DNA of 64,000 bases from Cyanobacteria bacterium FACHB-DQ100. Lineage in GTDB: Bacteria > Cyanobacteriota > Cyanobacteriia > Leptolyngbyales > Leptolyngbyaceae. The notes under the pieces were generated by a model that was given only the letters and a program-made list of their open reading frames with translations, ran no database searches and had not been told where the DNA came from. The position numbers were made by a program, and so were the translations under genes. Positions 55,878 to 64,000 of the stretch are shown one piece after another. Location: the NCBI GenBank assembly GCA_014695195.1, contig JACJNW010000026.1:106131-170130 (forward strand), given 5' to 3'. Each line of letters starts with the position of its first letter. Positions within the stretch are counted from its first letter, which is position 1.

Positions 55878-56177
55878 TCAATCAAATAATTCTTCTACTG
55901 TTTGACGAAATGCAATCAGAGCACGAGTTGATTGATATTGCTTCAGATCTTCTAGTAATTGGTCAGAAATTTCTGAGGTGACGATCGTTTTGAGTTCAAT
56001 GTTGGTGTTGTATCCTGCGATGTCTCCCATTCTTTTACCATGACTTCCTCCGCCTTGTGCTGGAATGATCGTATAGCCCGACACTCCTAGTTTTGAGAGC
56101 AGACGGATTAGTCTCTCCTGCAAAACAGCTTCACCGATGATTGTGACCAGAACACCCTGAGATAAAGAAGCAGACAT
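55878..56177 (-). CDS. PII-like signalling protein
   Basis: The 99-residue protein has a ferredoxin-like betaalphabeta fold pattern typical of PII superfamily members (VLVTIIGEAVLQERLIRLL, GVSGYTIIPAQGGGSHGKR, NIELKTIVTSEISDQLL). The GxGSxGKR-like loop stands where PII-like proteins bind nucleotides. It resembles the SbtB-type PII-like group more than classical GlnB, since the T-loop is short. The start at 56177 has GGAG 9 bases upstream; a TTG at 56192 is less likely. The gene begins 19 bases after the preceding receiver stop, so the two are probably co-expressed. Confidence 0.7.
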   Translation of the reverse strand: MSASLSQGVLVTIIGEAVLQERLIRLLSKLGVSGYTIIPAQGGGSHGKRMGDIAGYNTNIELKTIVTSEISDQLLEDLKQYQSTRALIAFRQTVEELFD

Positions 56178-56196
56178 ATCATTTTTCTCCAATGTT

Positions 56197-56637
56197 TTAA
56201 TTGAGCCAGCTGATTTCGGGAAGTCTTGACCCTTGTGTCAGGTTCCAAACCTCATCCACAAGATCGTCTAACTTCACGGGTTTGAGTAAATACGCTTCAG
56301 TCTTGAATCTTGGTTGTTGAGTAAATTCTGCAATGGAAAAAGTTGAAGTAATCAAGATTGGGATGCTGCTGCCATGCTTAAGCGCAAGATATTTAACTCG
56401 ATGAATGAGTGGATACACACTTTCGCCCGGAAATCTCGTTTCACAAATCAGAACTCTAGGCATCAATTTGTTGATTGAAGCTAATCCATCCTCGACCGAA
56501 CTTGCTGTGGTTACCCGCGCCCCACAGCCGTCCAGTACAAAAGCATATAAGTCTCTGCTGTCTCGATCGTTATCCACAATCAGAATCGGGACATTTTTGA
56601 GAATTTCAGGGTTCAGAAGTTTGTTCGAGTTCAACAT
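56197..56637 (-). CDS. Receiver-like protein with Glu in place of phospho-Asp
   Basis: The 146-residue receiver has acidic pocket residues (ILIVDNDRDSRD), Ser/Thr (ILITSTFS) and Lys (YLLKPVK). The phosphorylation site reads LICETRFPGE, Glu replacing Asp. It therefore cannot be phosphorylated normally and may mimic the active state. An upstream GTG (56673) adds 12 residues. It is followed after 19 bases by the PII-like gene. The function is inferred to be phosphorylation-independent signalling. Confidence 0.8.
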   Translation of the reverse strand: MLNSNKLLNPEILKNVPILIVDNDRDSRDLYAFVLDGCGARVTTASSVEDGLASINKLMPRVLICETRFPGESVYPLIHRVKYLALKHGSSIPILITSTFSIAEFTQQPRFKTEAYLLKPVKLDDLVDEVWNLTQGSRLPEISWLN

Positions 56638-56788
56638 AGTAACAGTCTCGCAATAGAAGTCTCGTAAAAACACAACATCGCTTTCAAGACATTTCTAAAT
56701 GGGTGATGCTTGACTTTTCAGTTGAATTGATGGATTACGAAACAAATCGTTACCTAAACCTCTACCAAAGGGCGGATGAAAGCCTAAA

Positions 56789-57274
56789 TCACAATAGTCC
56801 AGCAATCAAGTAGTCAAAATAAGCACCGACTTCCCTTGCTTCTTCTGATGACATGAGGGAAGTCGTCATTGCTTTCATAGCACGAACGCTCTCAGCAACG
56901 CCCTCAAGCGGTGTACCGAGGGAATTGTACATCTGGCGTACTCCAATCAATCCAATGTCCTCAAGCGGGGTCGCTTCTCCAGCCGCAACGCTGTAAGTGA
57001 TTAAGCGCAGGTAGTAATCCATATCTCGCAGACAGGTTGCGGTCATTTCCTCGCCATAAGCGTTGCCACCAGGAGAGACTAAATTGGGACGACGCTGAAA
57101 CAATTGACTCGCGGCTTGTTTAACAATGCGATCGCGGCTTTCGGTTAAAGTTTTGACCAATCGTAATCGGCGATCGCTGCTCATCATAAAGCCTTTGATC
57201 TGCTCCATTTCTCCCGGCGTAAGATAGCGGCACTCTGCATCTGCATTCACGATCAATTTCTGAATCACACTCAT
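56789..57274 (-). CDS. Allophycocyanin alpha-type subunit paralogue
   Basis: The 161-residue phycobiliprotein has the [18 protein letters not shown] motif, with the Cys that attaches phycocyanobilin at about residue 81, and [21 protein letters not shown]. It is closer to ApcA/ApcD alpha-type subunits than to beta subunits. It stands alone without apcB or apcC, so it is an accessory copy, perhaps an ApcD-like terminal emitter or a far-red/stress variant. The start is ATG 57274. Confidence 0.88.
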   Translation of the reverse strand: MSVIQKLIVNADAECRYLTPGEMEQIKGFMMSSDRRLRLVKTLTESRDRIVKQAASQLFQRRPNLVSPGGNAYGEEMTATCLRDMDYYLRLITYSVAAGEATPLEDIGLIGVRQMYNSLGTPLEGVAESVRAMKAMTTSLMSSEEAREVGAYFDYLIAGLL

Positions 57275-57355
57275 GGTTAAATTCCTTTTCTTTTACCCCC
57301 ACCTTGACACAGTGATGTTTGATTTCATGTATGTACTGTTTGATTTCGGTACAAT

Positions 57356-59701
57356 TTATTCCCCTTGCCATTCTCGATCTTCTAACTCTTTCTGAGGTAA
57401 AAGCAACGTTGCCTCAATCTCTTGTCGAATTGCAGTTGTGACTTCACAGTTGCTATTCAAGCAATCAATCAGGAGTTGGTTGGCATCGTAGTACCGTTGT
57501 AGGACTTGCTGTTGCTCAGGGCTAAACTGCCAGGAATGCTGAATGTTGCGATAATGCGCGATCGTACTGCGTAACTGTGCTATCCAAGCCGGATAGTTTG
57601 TCTGCCACCAGTCCTGAAGCCGTTCTCGGTTTTGGCTTGGAGCGGGCAACTGATCTCTTAACTGTTGCAGAGATTTGTAGAATCCAGCATCCAGAACCAT
57701 CGCCAGAATGTTGTTGAGCGCTTCACTACACGCATTAATATAAGCAAAATCCTGGCTCTGGTCGGTGGCAAACTCCAGCAGCAAGTTCTCTAATGCCGCA
57801 TCTAAAAATATTCCCTGATCTAGAGTGCTGGCTAAGGCGAACTGTGCTGCTGCGTGTGGGGCTTGGGCAAGCGCAAGGTAAAATGCGCGAGTGGTGGCAA
57901 CTTTTGGTTCGATTGGGATTGTTTGAGATTTTTGGCTGACCCACACTAGAAAATCTTGTAGATAAGGGTCTTGAGCCACTAGCGCATCAATTTGTTGTTT
58001 CATCAACTGCACGAGTGAATCCGCACTTCGCAACATTGCAGCTGTTAGCAAGAACACTTCGCGCCAGTGGGGATCGGTAATGTGACTCACCAATCCTCCT
58101 AATGCTTGCTCTAATGCTCGTAGATTATGACTCGCGACGATTTTTCGAGCTGTGAAATATTCTTGGAACGCCAAGTAGGAGAATGAAAAAATGCCTCGTG
58201 CCCGTTCGATTAAGAGTCCGTGCTGTGCCTCGATCGCTTTTAGTATCGCTTCGCTTTCAAGTTGCAGTTCTTCAGGTTCTAACGACGCATCCGGTAAGTT
58301 TCGTAGATAGTCTCCGATGTACTGTTCAATGATACGTTGTTCAAAAAAATATTGTCCTTGTTCAAAAGTGACGGCAGCTAATTGACTCAGTAATCTGAGC
58401 TTCTGGGGTAATAAAAAACCTCGGTAAGCATCATCGCGTTCGACTCCTCTGGCTTCATCCCACTTTCCCAGCAGCAGATCGAGTCCCTGCTTGTAAAATT
58501 CAGTCCGCTTGGTTGGAAATTTGTCTTGACCATGAAACACCCAGCAGGCGAGATGCAGAAACAAAGGAGTCACAACCAGTTGGCGAAACTGCCAGTTCTC
58601 CGGTAAGTCTAGTTTCTGCATAAACTCAACAGACTGATTTTGCTGCGGTTCCTTCGGAGTTGCGCTCTGCGCTAATCGCGGCATTGTTCTGCTGAATACG
58701 GCGAACCACTTCTGCGCGAATGCTGTAATTTGCGCTTGGGTGAACGGTGCAATCTCAACATCGGTGAAGCCTCGAAGTTGCAGCTTTTGAGCCGCTGTCC
58801 GACAGGAGACAACAAATTGATTGCGATGATACTTGTCTGAGAATTGGCGAATTTCTCGTAGAACTGATGCACTGTCCTGATTCAGCAGTTCATCGATACC
58901 ATCCATTAACAGTAAAACTCGACCCGATTGCAGCAATGTTTCAATCACTGCGGAGTCTGAAATGCCAGAAGGAACAAAGCAAGCGCAAATATAATTAAAA
59001 AGGCTAAAATTGCCGCTGTTTCTCGATTCTTCTGCAAACTCTCTCGTCACCATAAAGAGCGGCACTCGATCGGCAGCAAATTCTCCCCGATTGCATTGAA
59101 TAGCTAGATGTTGCAGAAAAGTAGTTTTCCCGACTCCCGGCTTCCCTAGCACTCTCAGCTTTGAATAGTTTTCGACTGCCTGCATTCCTGGGATTTGCTT
59201 TTGCTCAACGGCTCCCAAGCCCACGCGATCGAACTCAGTTGGTTCTAAGTTCTGGAGTTCAGCGATCTCGAACCATTGTTGGCTGGCAACTTCTTCTAGA
59301 ATATTGACATCCACATAGATGTCATCAATGCTAATGGGACGGTTGATATCCAGTAATTGCAGGATGCCGCACTGATTTTGAATCGTGTCTCGATGCTGCG
59401 ATCGCACTTGCTGTACCAGACTATCCACATCTACAGGGGCTGCTTTTGTTCGTCCGCCCGGTGCTGGAAAATCTACAGGTGGATCAAGCGCAATCTCGCG
59501 CCAATCCAAATCTAAAATCGAACAAACTTCCAGGAAGATCTGGCGATCGACAGGTTGCCCGGTGAAAAAGCGCCAGATGGGTTGACGGGTCTTTAAGTTC
59601 ACTTCTCCCGCCAAGTTTTCCTGCGTCCAGCCTTTGATTGCAAATGCACGTTTAGCCTGTTGAATGCCAGTTGGCGATGCCTGAAGTGAACGTTTGACCA
59701 T
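57356..59701 (-). CDS. HTH-NACHT NTPase, paralogue 2
   Basis: The 781-residue protein is strongly similar along its length to the gene at 25106-27490. The N-terminal HTH-like segment is GWTQENLAGEVNLKTRQPIW; Walker A is GKPGVGKTTFLQHLAI, Walker B is LLLMDGIDELL, and the C-terminal helical tail ends LLLPQKELEDREWQ. The main differences are a 12-residue insertion (MPRLAQSATPKEPQQ) and a shorter linker. It lies between clpC and the allophycocyanin gene on the same strand. A defence or stress-switch role is inferred from the NACHT family. Confidence 0.85.
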   Translation of the reverse strand: MVKRSLQASPTGIQQAKRAFAIKGWTQENLAGEVNLKTRQPIWRFFTGQPVDRQIFLEVCSILDLDWREIALDPPVDFPAPGGRTKAAPVDVDSLVQQVRSQHRDTIQNQCGILQLLDINRPISIDDIYVDVNILEEVASQQWFEIAELQNLEPTEFDRVGLGAVEQKQIPGMQAVENYSKLRVLGKPGVGKTTFLQHLAIQCNRGEFAADRVPLFMVTREFAEESRNSGNFSLFNYICACFVPSGISDSAVIETLLQSGRVLLLMDGIDELLNQDSASVLREIRQFSDKYHRNQFVVSCRTAAQKLQLRGFTDVEIAPFTQAQITAFAQKWFAVFSRTMPRLAQSATPKEPQQNQSVEFMQKLDLPENWQFRQLVVTPLFLHLACWVFHGQDKFPTKRTEFYKQGLDLLLGKWDEARGVERDDAYRGFLLPQKLRLLSQLAAVTFEQGQYFFEQRIIEQYIGDYLRNLPDASLEPEELQLESEAILKAIEAQHGLLIERARGIFSFSYLAFQEYFTARKIVASHNLRALEQALGGLVSHITDPHWREVFLLTAAMLRSADSLVQLMKQQIDALVAQDPYLQDFLVWVSQKSQTIPIEPKVATTRAFYLALAQAPHAAAQFALASTLDQGIFLDAALENLLLEFATDQSQDFAYINACSEALNNILAMVLDAGFYKSLQQLRDQLPAPSQNRERLQDWWQTNYPAWIAQLRSTIAHYRNIQHSWQFSPEQQQVLQRYYDANQLLIDCLNSNCEVTTAIRQEIEATLLLPQKELEDREWQGE

Positions 59702-59795
59702 AAAGCAAAAGAGTTTTATTAAAACTCAAAGCGTACCCTCCTAGAAACATTAGATGTTTGATTTCGTTACTATCTCGTTCGATCGGCTGAATTCT

Positions 59796-62204
59796 TTAAA
59801 CAATCTTGAGCTGCCCCTGCTCATCTAAATCAACTTTTACAGAATCACCAGGCTTGACTCGACCAGAGAGAATTGCCTCAGCCAAACTATCTTCGAGGAG
59901 ACGAGTGATGGCTCGTCGCAACGGACGTGCGCCTTGCTCTGGGTGATAGCCTGCTTCGACGAGGCGATCTTTAACGCGATCGCTGACTTCCAGTTTGATG
60001 CCCTGTTCTAATAAACGGTCTGAGAATTCATTCAGTAAGAGATTCGCAATTTGTTTGATTTCGTCGTGTGTCAATTGTCGGAACACAATGATGTCATCTA
60101 ACCGATTCAAAAATTCTGGACGAAAGTACTGCTTCAATTCTTCATTGACTAACGTTACAGTGCGTTGATAAGAGGCTTCTGGAACATTCGTTGATAGTTC
60201 AAAGCCGAGCCCGCCACCCCCTTTCTGAATCACCTTAGAGCCAACATTCGAGGTCATCACGAGCAAAGTATTCTTAAAGTTCACGACCCGCCCTTTTGCA
60301 TCGGTGAGGCGACCATCTTCTAGAATTTGCAACAGTAAATTAAACACATCAGGATGCGCTTTTTCGATTTCGTCAAATAGAACAACCGTGTAAGGCTTAC
60401 GTCGAACTGCTTCCGTTAACTGTCCGCCTTCGCTGTAACCCACATATCCAGGTGGAGAACCAATCAGCTTAGAAACAGTATGGCGCTCCATAAATTCAGA
60501 CATATCCAATCGAATCATTGCTGATTCAGAGCCAAAAAAGCAGGCGGCTAATGCTTTGACTAATTCGGTTTTGCCAACTCCCGTTGGGCCTGAGAAAATA
60601 AACGAGGCGATCGGGCGGTTCGGATTGCTCAATCCCACTCTTGCCCGTCGAGTGGCGCGAGCAACCGCATTTACCGCTTCCTCTTGTCCAATCAGTCGTT
60701 GATGTAAAACCTCTTCCATCTGCATCAACTGTTCTGACTCTGCTTCGGTGACTTTGTTCACCGGAACACCCGTCCAAGCTGAAACGATCTGTGCAATATC
60801 GACCTCATTCACCACAATTGGGGAGCCAAAGGCTGGAGTCTCAGTTTGAACCTCTGCTTGCAATGTCAGTTCGCTTGATCGCACTTCACCAGCGCGTGTA
60901 AAGTTCTGTTGTGCGATCGCGCTGGCTTTAGTGAGCAAAATCTGTTTGAATCTTGCACTCAAGCTTTTATCGAGTGTGAATTGTTTGCCATGAAGAATTC
61001 GAGCGCGAGATCCCGCTTCATCGATTAAATCGATCGCTTTATCTGGAAGCAATCGATCAGGAATGTATCGATCGGCAAGTTTCGCCGCCGCTTCTAGCGC
61101 CAAATCCGAAATTTCTAATTGATGGTGCTGCTCGTAGCGACTGCGTAACCCCTGTAGGATCAAAATTGTCTCTTCAACACTGGGTTCATCAATCATCACA
61201 GGTTGAAATCGCCGCTCAAGTGCCGCATCTTGCTCAAAATACTGACGATATTCATCGAGTGTCGTCGCTCCGATACAGCGGAGTTCGCCTCGCGCCAGAG
61301 CAGGTTTCAGAATATTCGCAGCATCAAGCGACCCTTGAGTAGAACCTGACCCTAGCAGGGTGTGAACTTCATCGATTACTAAAATGATGTTTCCTGATGC
61401 GCGAACTTCCTTCATGATGGTTTTGAGGCGTTCCTCAAATTCACCTCGATACTTCGTTCCCGCTAGCAATGTCCCGATATTCAATGTTAGAACTTGCTGA
61501 TCCTGGAGCGATTCGGGCACATCTCGATCGACAATGCGCTGCGCCAATCCCTCTGCTAAAGCAGTCTTTCCGACACCCGGTTCGCCAATCAAAATCGGAT
61601 TGTTCTTCGTACGGCGACCCAGAATCTGAATCATCCGTTCTACTTCCTGAGTCCGACCGATCACCGGATCAAGCTTTCCCAACGCCGCTAGTTCAGTCAA
61701 GTTCGCGCCGAACTCATTCAAAATCGGCGTAGTCTTGCGACCGGAACTGTTACCTTGTAGAATTGGCTTCGCTTCAGAGATGGCTTGCAGCACATTAATC
61801 CGAACCTCAGTCCGCTCCACACCCAATCGTTCTAAAATCTGAGTGGCTAGTCCTGCATCATCTTGCACGATCGCAAGCAACAAGTGTTCTGGCTCTACTC
61901 GACCATACCCTAGTCGCTCTGCCTCCTGTAAGGACTGTTCTAAGACACGCCGACTGCGGGGAGTAAAAGGTATCTCAGCACGCGACAATCCAGTCCCTCG
62001 ACCAATCACTGCCTGCACCTGCTCTTGTGCTTCCTCCAAAGTGACATCTAGATCAGCCAACACTTGTGCAGCAATGCTCGGTCGAGTCGCAATTAAACCG
62101 AGTAAAAGCTGCTCTGTGCCAACATAGTTATGTTCAAGACGACGGGCTTCACCTTGCGCCGCATTCACAACTTTGATAGTTCTCTCTGTAAATTTATCAA
62201 ACAC
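59796..62204 (-). CDS. clpC: ClpC-type Clp protease ATPase subunit
   Basis: The 802-residue AAA+ unfoldase has an N-terminal Clp_N double repeat ([30 protein letters not shown]), D1 with [14 protein letters not shown], a UVR-like middle segment near residue 425, D2 with [14 protein letters not shown], and the ClpP-docking loop GLGFEL. ClpC-ClpP degrades proteins; NblA recruits it for phycobilisome turnover. It diverges from the usual cyanobacterial ClpC in the first 150 residues, so it is probably an additional paralogue. Complete from ATG 62204. Confidence 0.93.
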   Translation of the reverse strand: MFDKFTERTIKVVNAAQGEARRLEHNYVGTEQLLLGLIATRPSIAAQVLADLDVTLEEAQEQVQAVIGRGTGLSRAEIPFTPRSRRVLEQSLQEAERLGYGRVEPEHLLLAIVQDDAGLATQILERLGVERTEVRINVLQAISEAKPILQGNSSGRKTTPILNEFGANLTELAALGKLDPVIGRTQEVERMIQILGRRTKNNPILIGEPGVGKTALAEGLAQRIVDRDVPESLQDQQVLTLNIGTLLAGTKYRGEFEERLKTIMKEVRASGNIILVIDEVHTLLGSGSTQGSLDAANILKPALARGELRCIGATTLDEYRQYFEQDAALERRFQPVMIDEPSVEETILILQGLRSRYEQHHQLEISDLALEAAAKLADRYIPDRLLPDKAIDLIDEAGSRARILHGKQFTLDKSLSARFKQILLTKASAIAQQNFTRAGEVRSSELTLQAEVQTETPAFGSPIVVNEVDIAQIVSAWTGVPVNKVTEAESEQLMQMEEVLHQRLIGQEEAVNAVARATRRARVGLSNPNRPIASFIFSGPTGVGKTELVKALAACFFGSESAMIRLDMSEFMERHTVSKLIGSPPGYVGYSEGGQLTEAVRRKPYTVVLFDEIEKAHPDVFNLLLQILEDGRLTDAKGRVVNFKNTLLVMTSNVGSKVIQKGGGGLGFELSTNVPEASYQRTVTLVNEELKQYFRPEFLNRLDDIIVFRQLTHDEIKQIANLLLNEFSDRLLEQGIKLEVSDRVKDRLVEAGYHPEQGARPLRRAITRLLEDSLAEAILSGRVKPGDSVKVDLDEQGQLKIV

Positions 62205-62250
62205 AGGATTAAGTCTCTTGGGTAATGCAGGTTACTAAGAATGCGCGTTT

Positions 62251-62628
62251 CTAGACCGTCAGTTTTTGAACCTGTGGTGCTTTAAGACGATTTGAGAGTG
62301 TACGAGGATTAGTTCCGGTGGGTAAGATTGCCCCTTTGAGATGGGTTTGGCTCAAATTGGCTTCACCTAAGTTGGTGTCGCTTAAATTAGCCCCCGTGAG
62401 GTTTGCTCTAGTAAACTTCGTTTCGGTTAACGTCGCCCCAGTCAAAATTGCACCTGTAAGATTGGCGTAACTTAAGTTAGCCTGAGTCAGGTTTGCCTTA
62501 GTTAAATTCGCCCCACTGAGATTGATACCTGCAAGATTTACATTTCTGAAATTGACTGCAATTAGGTTCAGATTTCGGAAATCTCGTTGTCCCACCGCAT
62601 ACCGACTCAGAATTTCTTTGGTATTCAT
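62251..62628 (-). CDS. Pentapeptide-repeat protein 2
   Basis: The 125-residue protein has the cap MNTKEILSRYAVGQRDFRNL, 13-15 pentapeptides of the (A/V)NLxx type and a basic C-terminus (LSNRLKAPQVQKLTV). The frame extends 12 codons upstream to 62664, but ATG 62628 aligns with the cap of the 54904 paralogue. It lies 46 bases from the clpC start on the same strand. Confidence 0.85.
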   Translation of the reverse strand: MNTKEILSRYAVGQRDFRNLNLIAVNFRNVNLAGINLSGANLTKANLTQANLSYANLTGAILTGATLTETKFTRANLTGANLSDTNLGEANLSQTHLKGAILPTGTNPRTLSNRLKAPQVQKLTV

Positions 62629-62758
62629 TTGTTTTCCAAGATAAGTAAAAACCGACGATCGCAAAATCGCAAAATAGGATCAGCGATCGCGAAAGGTAGA
62701 CGTTATAGATTTGTCTGTAAGACTTTAGGAATGGTGCTAAATTCTTGCTGAACCCAAA

Positions 62759-63037
62759 TTAGCGTCGGGAATATCCACCCGAAGAACCTTTCTCTTCACG
62801 CGGTTTCGCTTTATTGACGGTCAAATCGCGCCCCATCCACTCTGCTCCATTGAGCGCTTCGATCGCGGCTTCCTCTTCTGCCTCAGTCGCCATTTCAACA
62901 AACGCAAAGCCTCGAACCCGTCCAGTCTCCCGATCAGTCGGTAATTGAACTCGCTTGACCGTTCCATGCTCAGCAAAGATTTCGCTGAGATTGTCTTGCA
63001 TCACTTCGTAAGAAAGATTGCCAACATAGATCGACAT
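62759..63037 (-). CDS. RRM RNA-binding protein (Rbp type)
   Basis: This single RRM of 92 residues has RNP2 IYVGNLSY and RNP1 RGFAFVEM, followed by a short Gly/Arg-rich tail (SSGGYSRR). Cyanobacterial Rbp proteins are typically cold-induced. RNA targets are unknown. It lies divergently from HLIP gene 3 with a 282-base gap. Confidence 0.93.
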   Translation of the reverse strand: MSIYVGNLSYEVMQDNLSEIFAEHGTVKRVQLPTDRETGRVRGFAFVEMATEAEEEAAIEALNGAEWMGRDLTVNKAKPREEKGSSGGYSRR

Positions 63038-63247
63038 AAAAAAGCTCCAGAATCACAACAATGTAGAGAGATTTAGGTTCGGAGCAACACTTACAGAAAA
63101 ATAAGAAATTACAACAATCAAAAATATCGCTTCAGCCTTCAGCCTAACACAGCTTTAAAGAGTTCAACGATCACGCGGGGCAACAGAGAAACCAGGACTT
63201 TATCGGTCTAGTGAGATCGCGACTTCAAGCACAACATTCAGAAATGC

Positions 63248-63262
63248 CTCTAAAGGTACAGA
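63248..63262 (+). promoter_or_regulatory. Conserved box upstream of HLIP gene 3
   Basis: TCTAAAGGTACAGAG lies about 60-70 bases before the HLIP ATG, matching the boxes of HLIP genes 1 and 2. The Shine-Dalgarno proximal sequence GGAGTTCATTAAGAA is also shared with HLIP gene 2. Confidence 0.45.
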
Positions 63263-63319
63263 GCCAATCGGAACACTAGCTGTACTGTGAGAGATAGGAG
63301 TTCATTAAGAAGTGTAACA

Positions 63320-63520
63320 ATGCAATCGAACAAAGCGACTAACTTACCTCCTGTTGCCACCGAATACAATGGTGTCGATCGCAATGCTTTTCTTTTCGGC
63401 TTCAATCCCCAAGCGGAACTCTGGAATGGACGTTTGGCGATGATTGGATTTGCTGCTTATCTATTGTGGGACTTAGCAGGCTTTAGTGTTCTGCGAAACG
63501 TTTTGTATTTGATCAAGTAA
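63320..63520 (+). CDS. High-light-inducible protein (HLIP/SCP) 3
   Basis: This 66-residue HLIP starts MQSNKATNLPPVATEYNG and carries the AELWNGRLAMIGF chlorophyll-binding motif. It is closer to HLIP 2 than to HLIP 1. An upstream in-frame start at 63287 is less likely because the leader sequence there is the conserved non-coding one. The 242 bases after it hold no gene and lead to the desaturase fragment. Confidence 0.92.
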   Translation: MQSNKATNLPPVATEYNGVDRNAFLFGFNPQAELWNGRLAMIGFAAYLLWDLAGFSVLRNVLYLIK

Positions 63521-63762
63521 ACTCGGCATTGTCAAATTAACGAAGCTTTGTTGCATGAATCCAAAAAGAGCAGGAATAGCCCTTGCGATCGCCAACTCTA
63601 AGCATTAGTTTGATAGCTATCAGACTTGGCAATCCGGATCATGCAATAGGGTTGGAGTAGTAACCGTAAGTTCTCTCTAGGCAATATAAGCACTCACCAC
63701 TGTAGACAGACATCAACAGCAAAATGTCTACCTAAAGTGAAAGTGTATTCAATGGAATTTTC

Positions 63763-63915
63763 ATGACTTCCAACATCGTTGACGCTAACCCTAAGAACAC
63801 TCAGCCGTTTGAGTTTAATTGGGTAAGCGTTTGTTTTTTTGCAGTCGTTCATGCGCTAGCGTTATTAGCTCCCTGGTTTTTCTCCTGGGCGTTGCCTAAT
63901 GGAGAGATGAATTAA
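63763..63915 (+). pseudogene. Desaturase N-terminal fragment
   Basis: The 50 codons read MTSNIVDANPKNTQPFEFNW, then HALALLAPWFFSWA, matching the N-terminus of the desaturase at 28397 (LNWTNVVFF, HLLALLAPWFFSW). After FFSWA the sequence changes to IS1-type end sequence, so the element at the right edge cut it before the first histidine box. Confidence 0.8.
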
Positions 63916-64000
63916 GGTGACTCTCAATGCAGTGCCCTGAATGCCAATCCACTCATATTCGCAAGAATGGAAAACGCAAAGGCAAGCAAAATCATATTTG
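63916..64000 (+). mobile_element. IS1-family element, left end only
   Basis: A GGTGACTCTC end-like sequence is followed by ATG 63927 and the frame MQCPECQSTHIRKNGKRKGK, the zinc-finger N-terminus of IS1-type transposases. It runs off the window. Its left inverted repeat interrupts the desaturase fragment. Confidence 0.75.

Overview
The window is from a phycobilisome-containing cyanobacterium. It carries nblA, an allophycocyanin alpha-type gene, three high-light-inducible (HLIP) genes, two DUF1830 genes, a DUF2996 gene and a DesC-type desaturase, and the cyanobacterial HIP1-like octamer gcgatcgc recurs throughout. I cannot tell the genus, or whether this is chromosome or a large plasmid. No rRNA, tRNA or CRISPR array was seen. 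The many insertion sequences, truncated genes and pseudogenes mark it as an accessory, actively rearranging region.

Layout. 1-8667: the 3' part of a very large Tc-toxin A-type gene, open at the left edge. 8.7-14.1 kb: a four-gene cassette (two Uma2 nucleases and two unknown genes, the last two translationally coupled), bounded on the left by an IS6-type remnant and on the right by nested IS110, IS5 and IS4-like remnants. 14.3-18.8 kb: a giant CheB-CheR-PAS-histidine kinase-receiver hybrid followed by an HLIP gene. 18.9-19.9 kb: an intact IS982 element. 19.9-27.5 kb: ftsH, DUF1830, a small zinc-ribbon gene, a CheB-like methylesterase, four small unknown genes and an HTH-NACHT ATPase. 27.7-31.3 kb: a response regulator, a block of desaturase plus HLIP flanked by two receiver-domain tails, and a broken glutathione S-transferase. 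31.5-35 kb: DUF1400, transaldolase, HAD phosphatase and DUF2996 genes. 35.1-41.8 kb: IS6 (two types) and IS110 copies around a radical SAM gene, zinc-ribbon genes and truncated host genes. 42-51.6 kb: gamma-glutamyltransferase, FAD oxidoreductase, M50 protease, molybdopterin oxidoreductase and a CDC48-like double AAA ATPase. 51.6-53 kb: a MITE-like element and IS6 copies. 53.3-62.6 kb: a long run on the minus strand with clpC, a second HTH-NACHT gene, the allophycocyanin paralogue, a receiver with Asp replaced by Glu, a PII-like gene, a fasciclin gene, nblA and pentapeptide genes. 62.7-64 kb: an RRM gene, a third HLIP and a desaturase fragment cut by an IS1-type element at the right edge.

How the genes fit together. 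Much of the intact content deals with light, cold and protein-quality stress: HLIPs, desaturase, FtsH, ClpC, NblA for phycobilisome breakdown, and an RRM protein. It is interleaved with signalling proteins. Accessory conflict-type genes (TcA-like toxin, two HTH-NACHT ATPases, Uma2 nucleases) sit among the mobile elements. The most unusual signals are the repeated receiver-tail/HLIP/desaturase cassette with a shared upstream box, the paired NACHT paralogues, the Uma2 cassette, a perfect 23-bp inverted repeat inside the AAA ATPase gene, a micro-inversion in an IS6 transposase, and a family of tiny zinc-ribbon proteins abutting IS6 ends.
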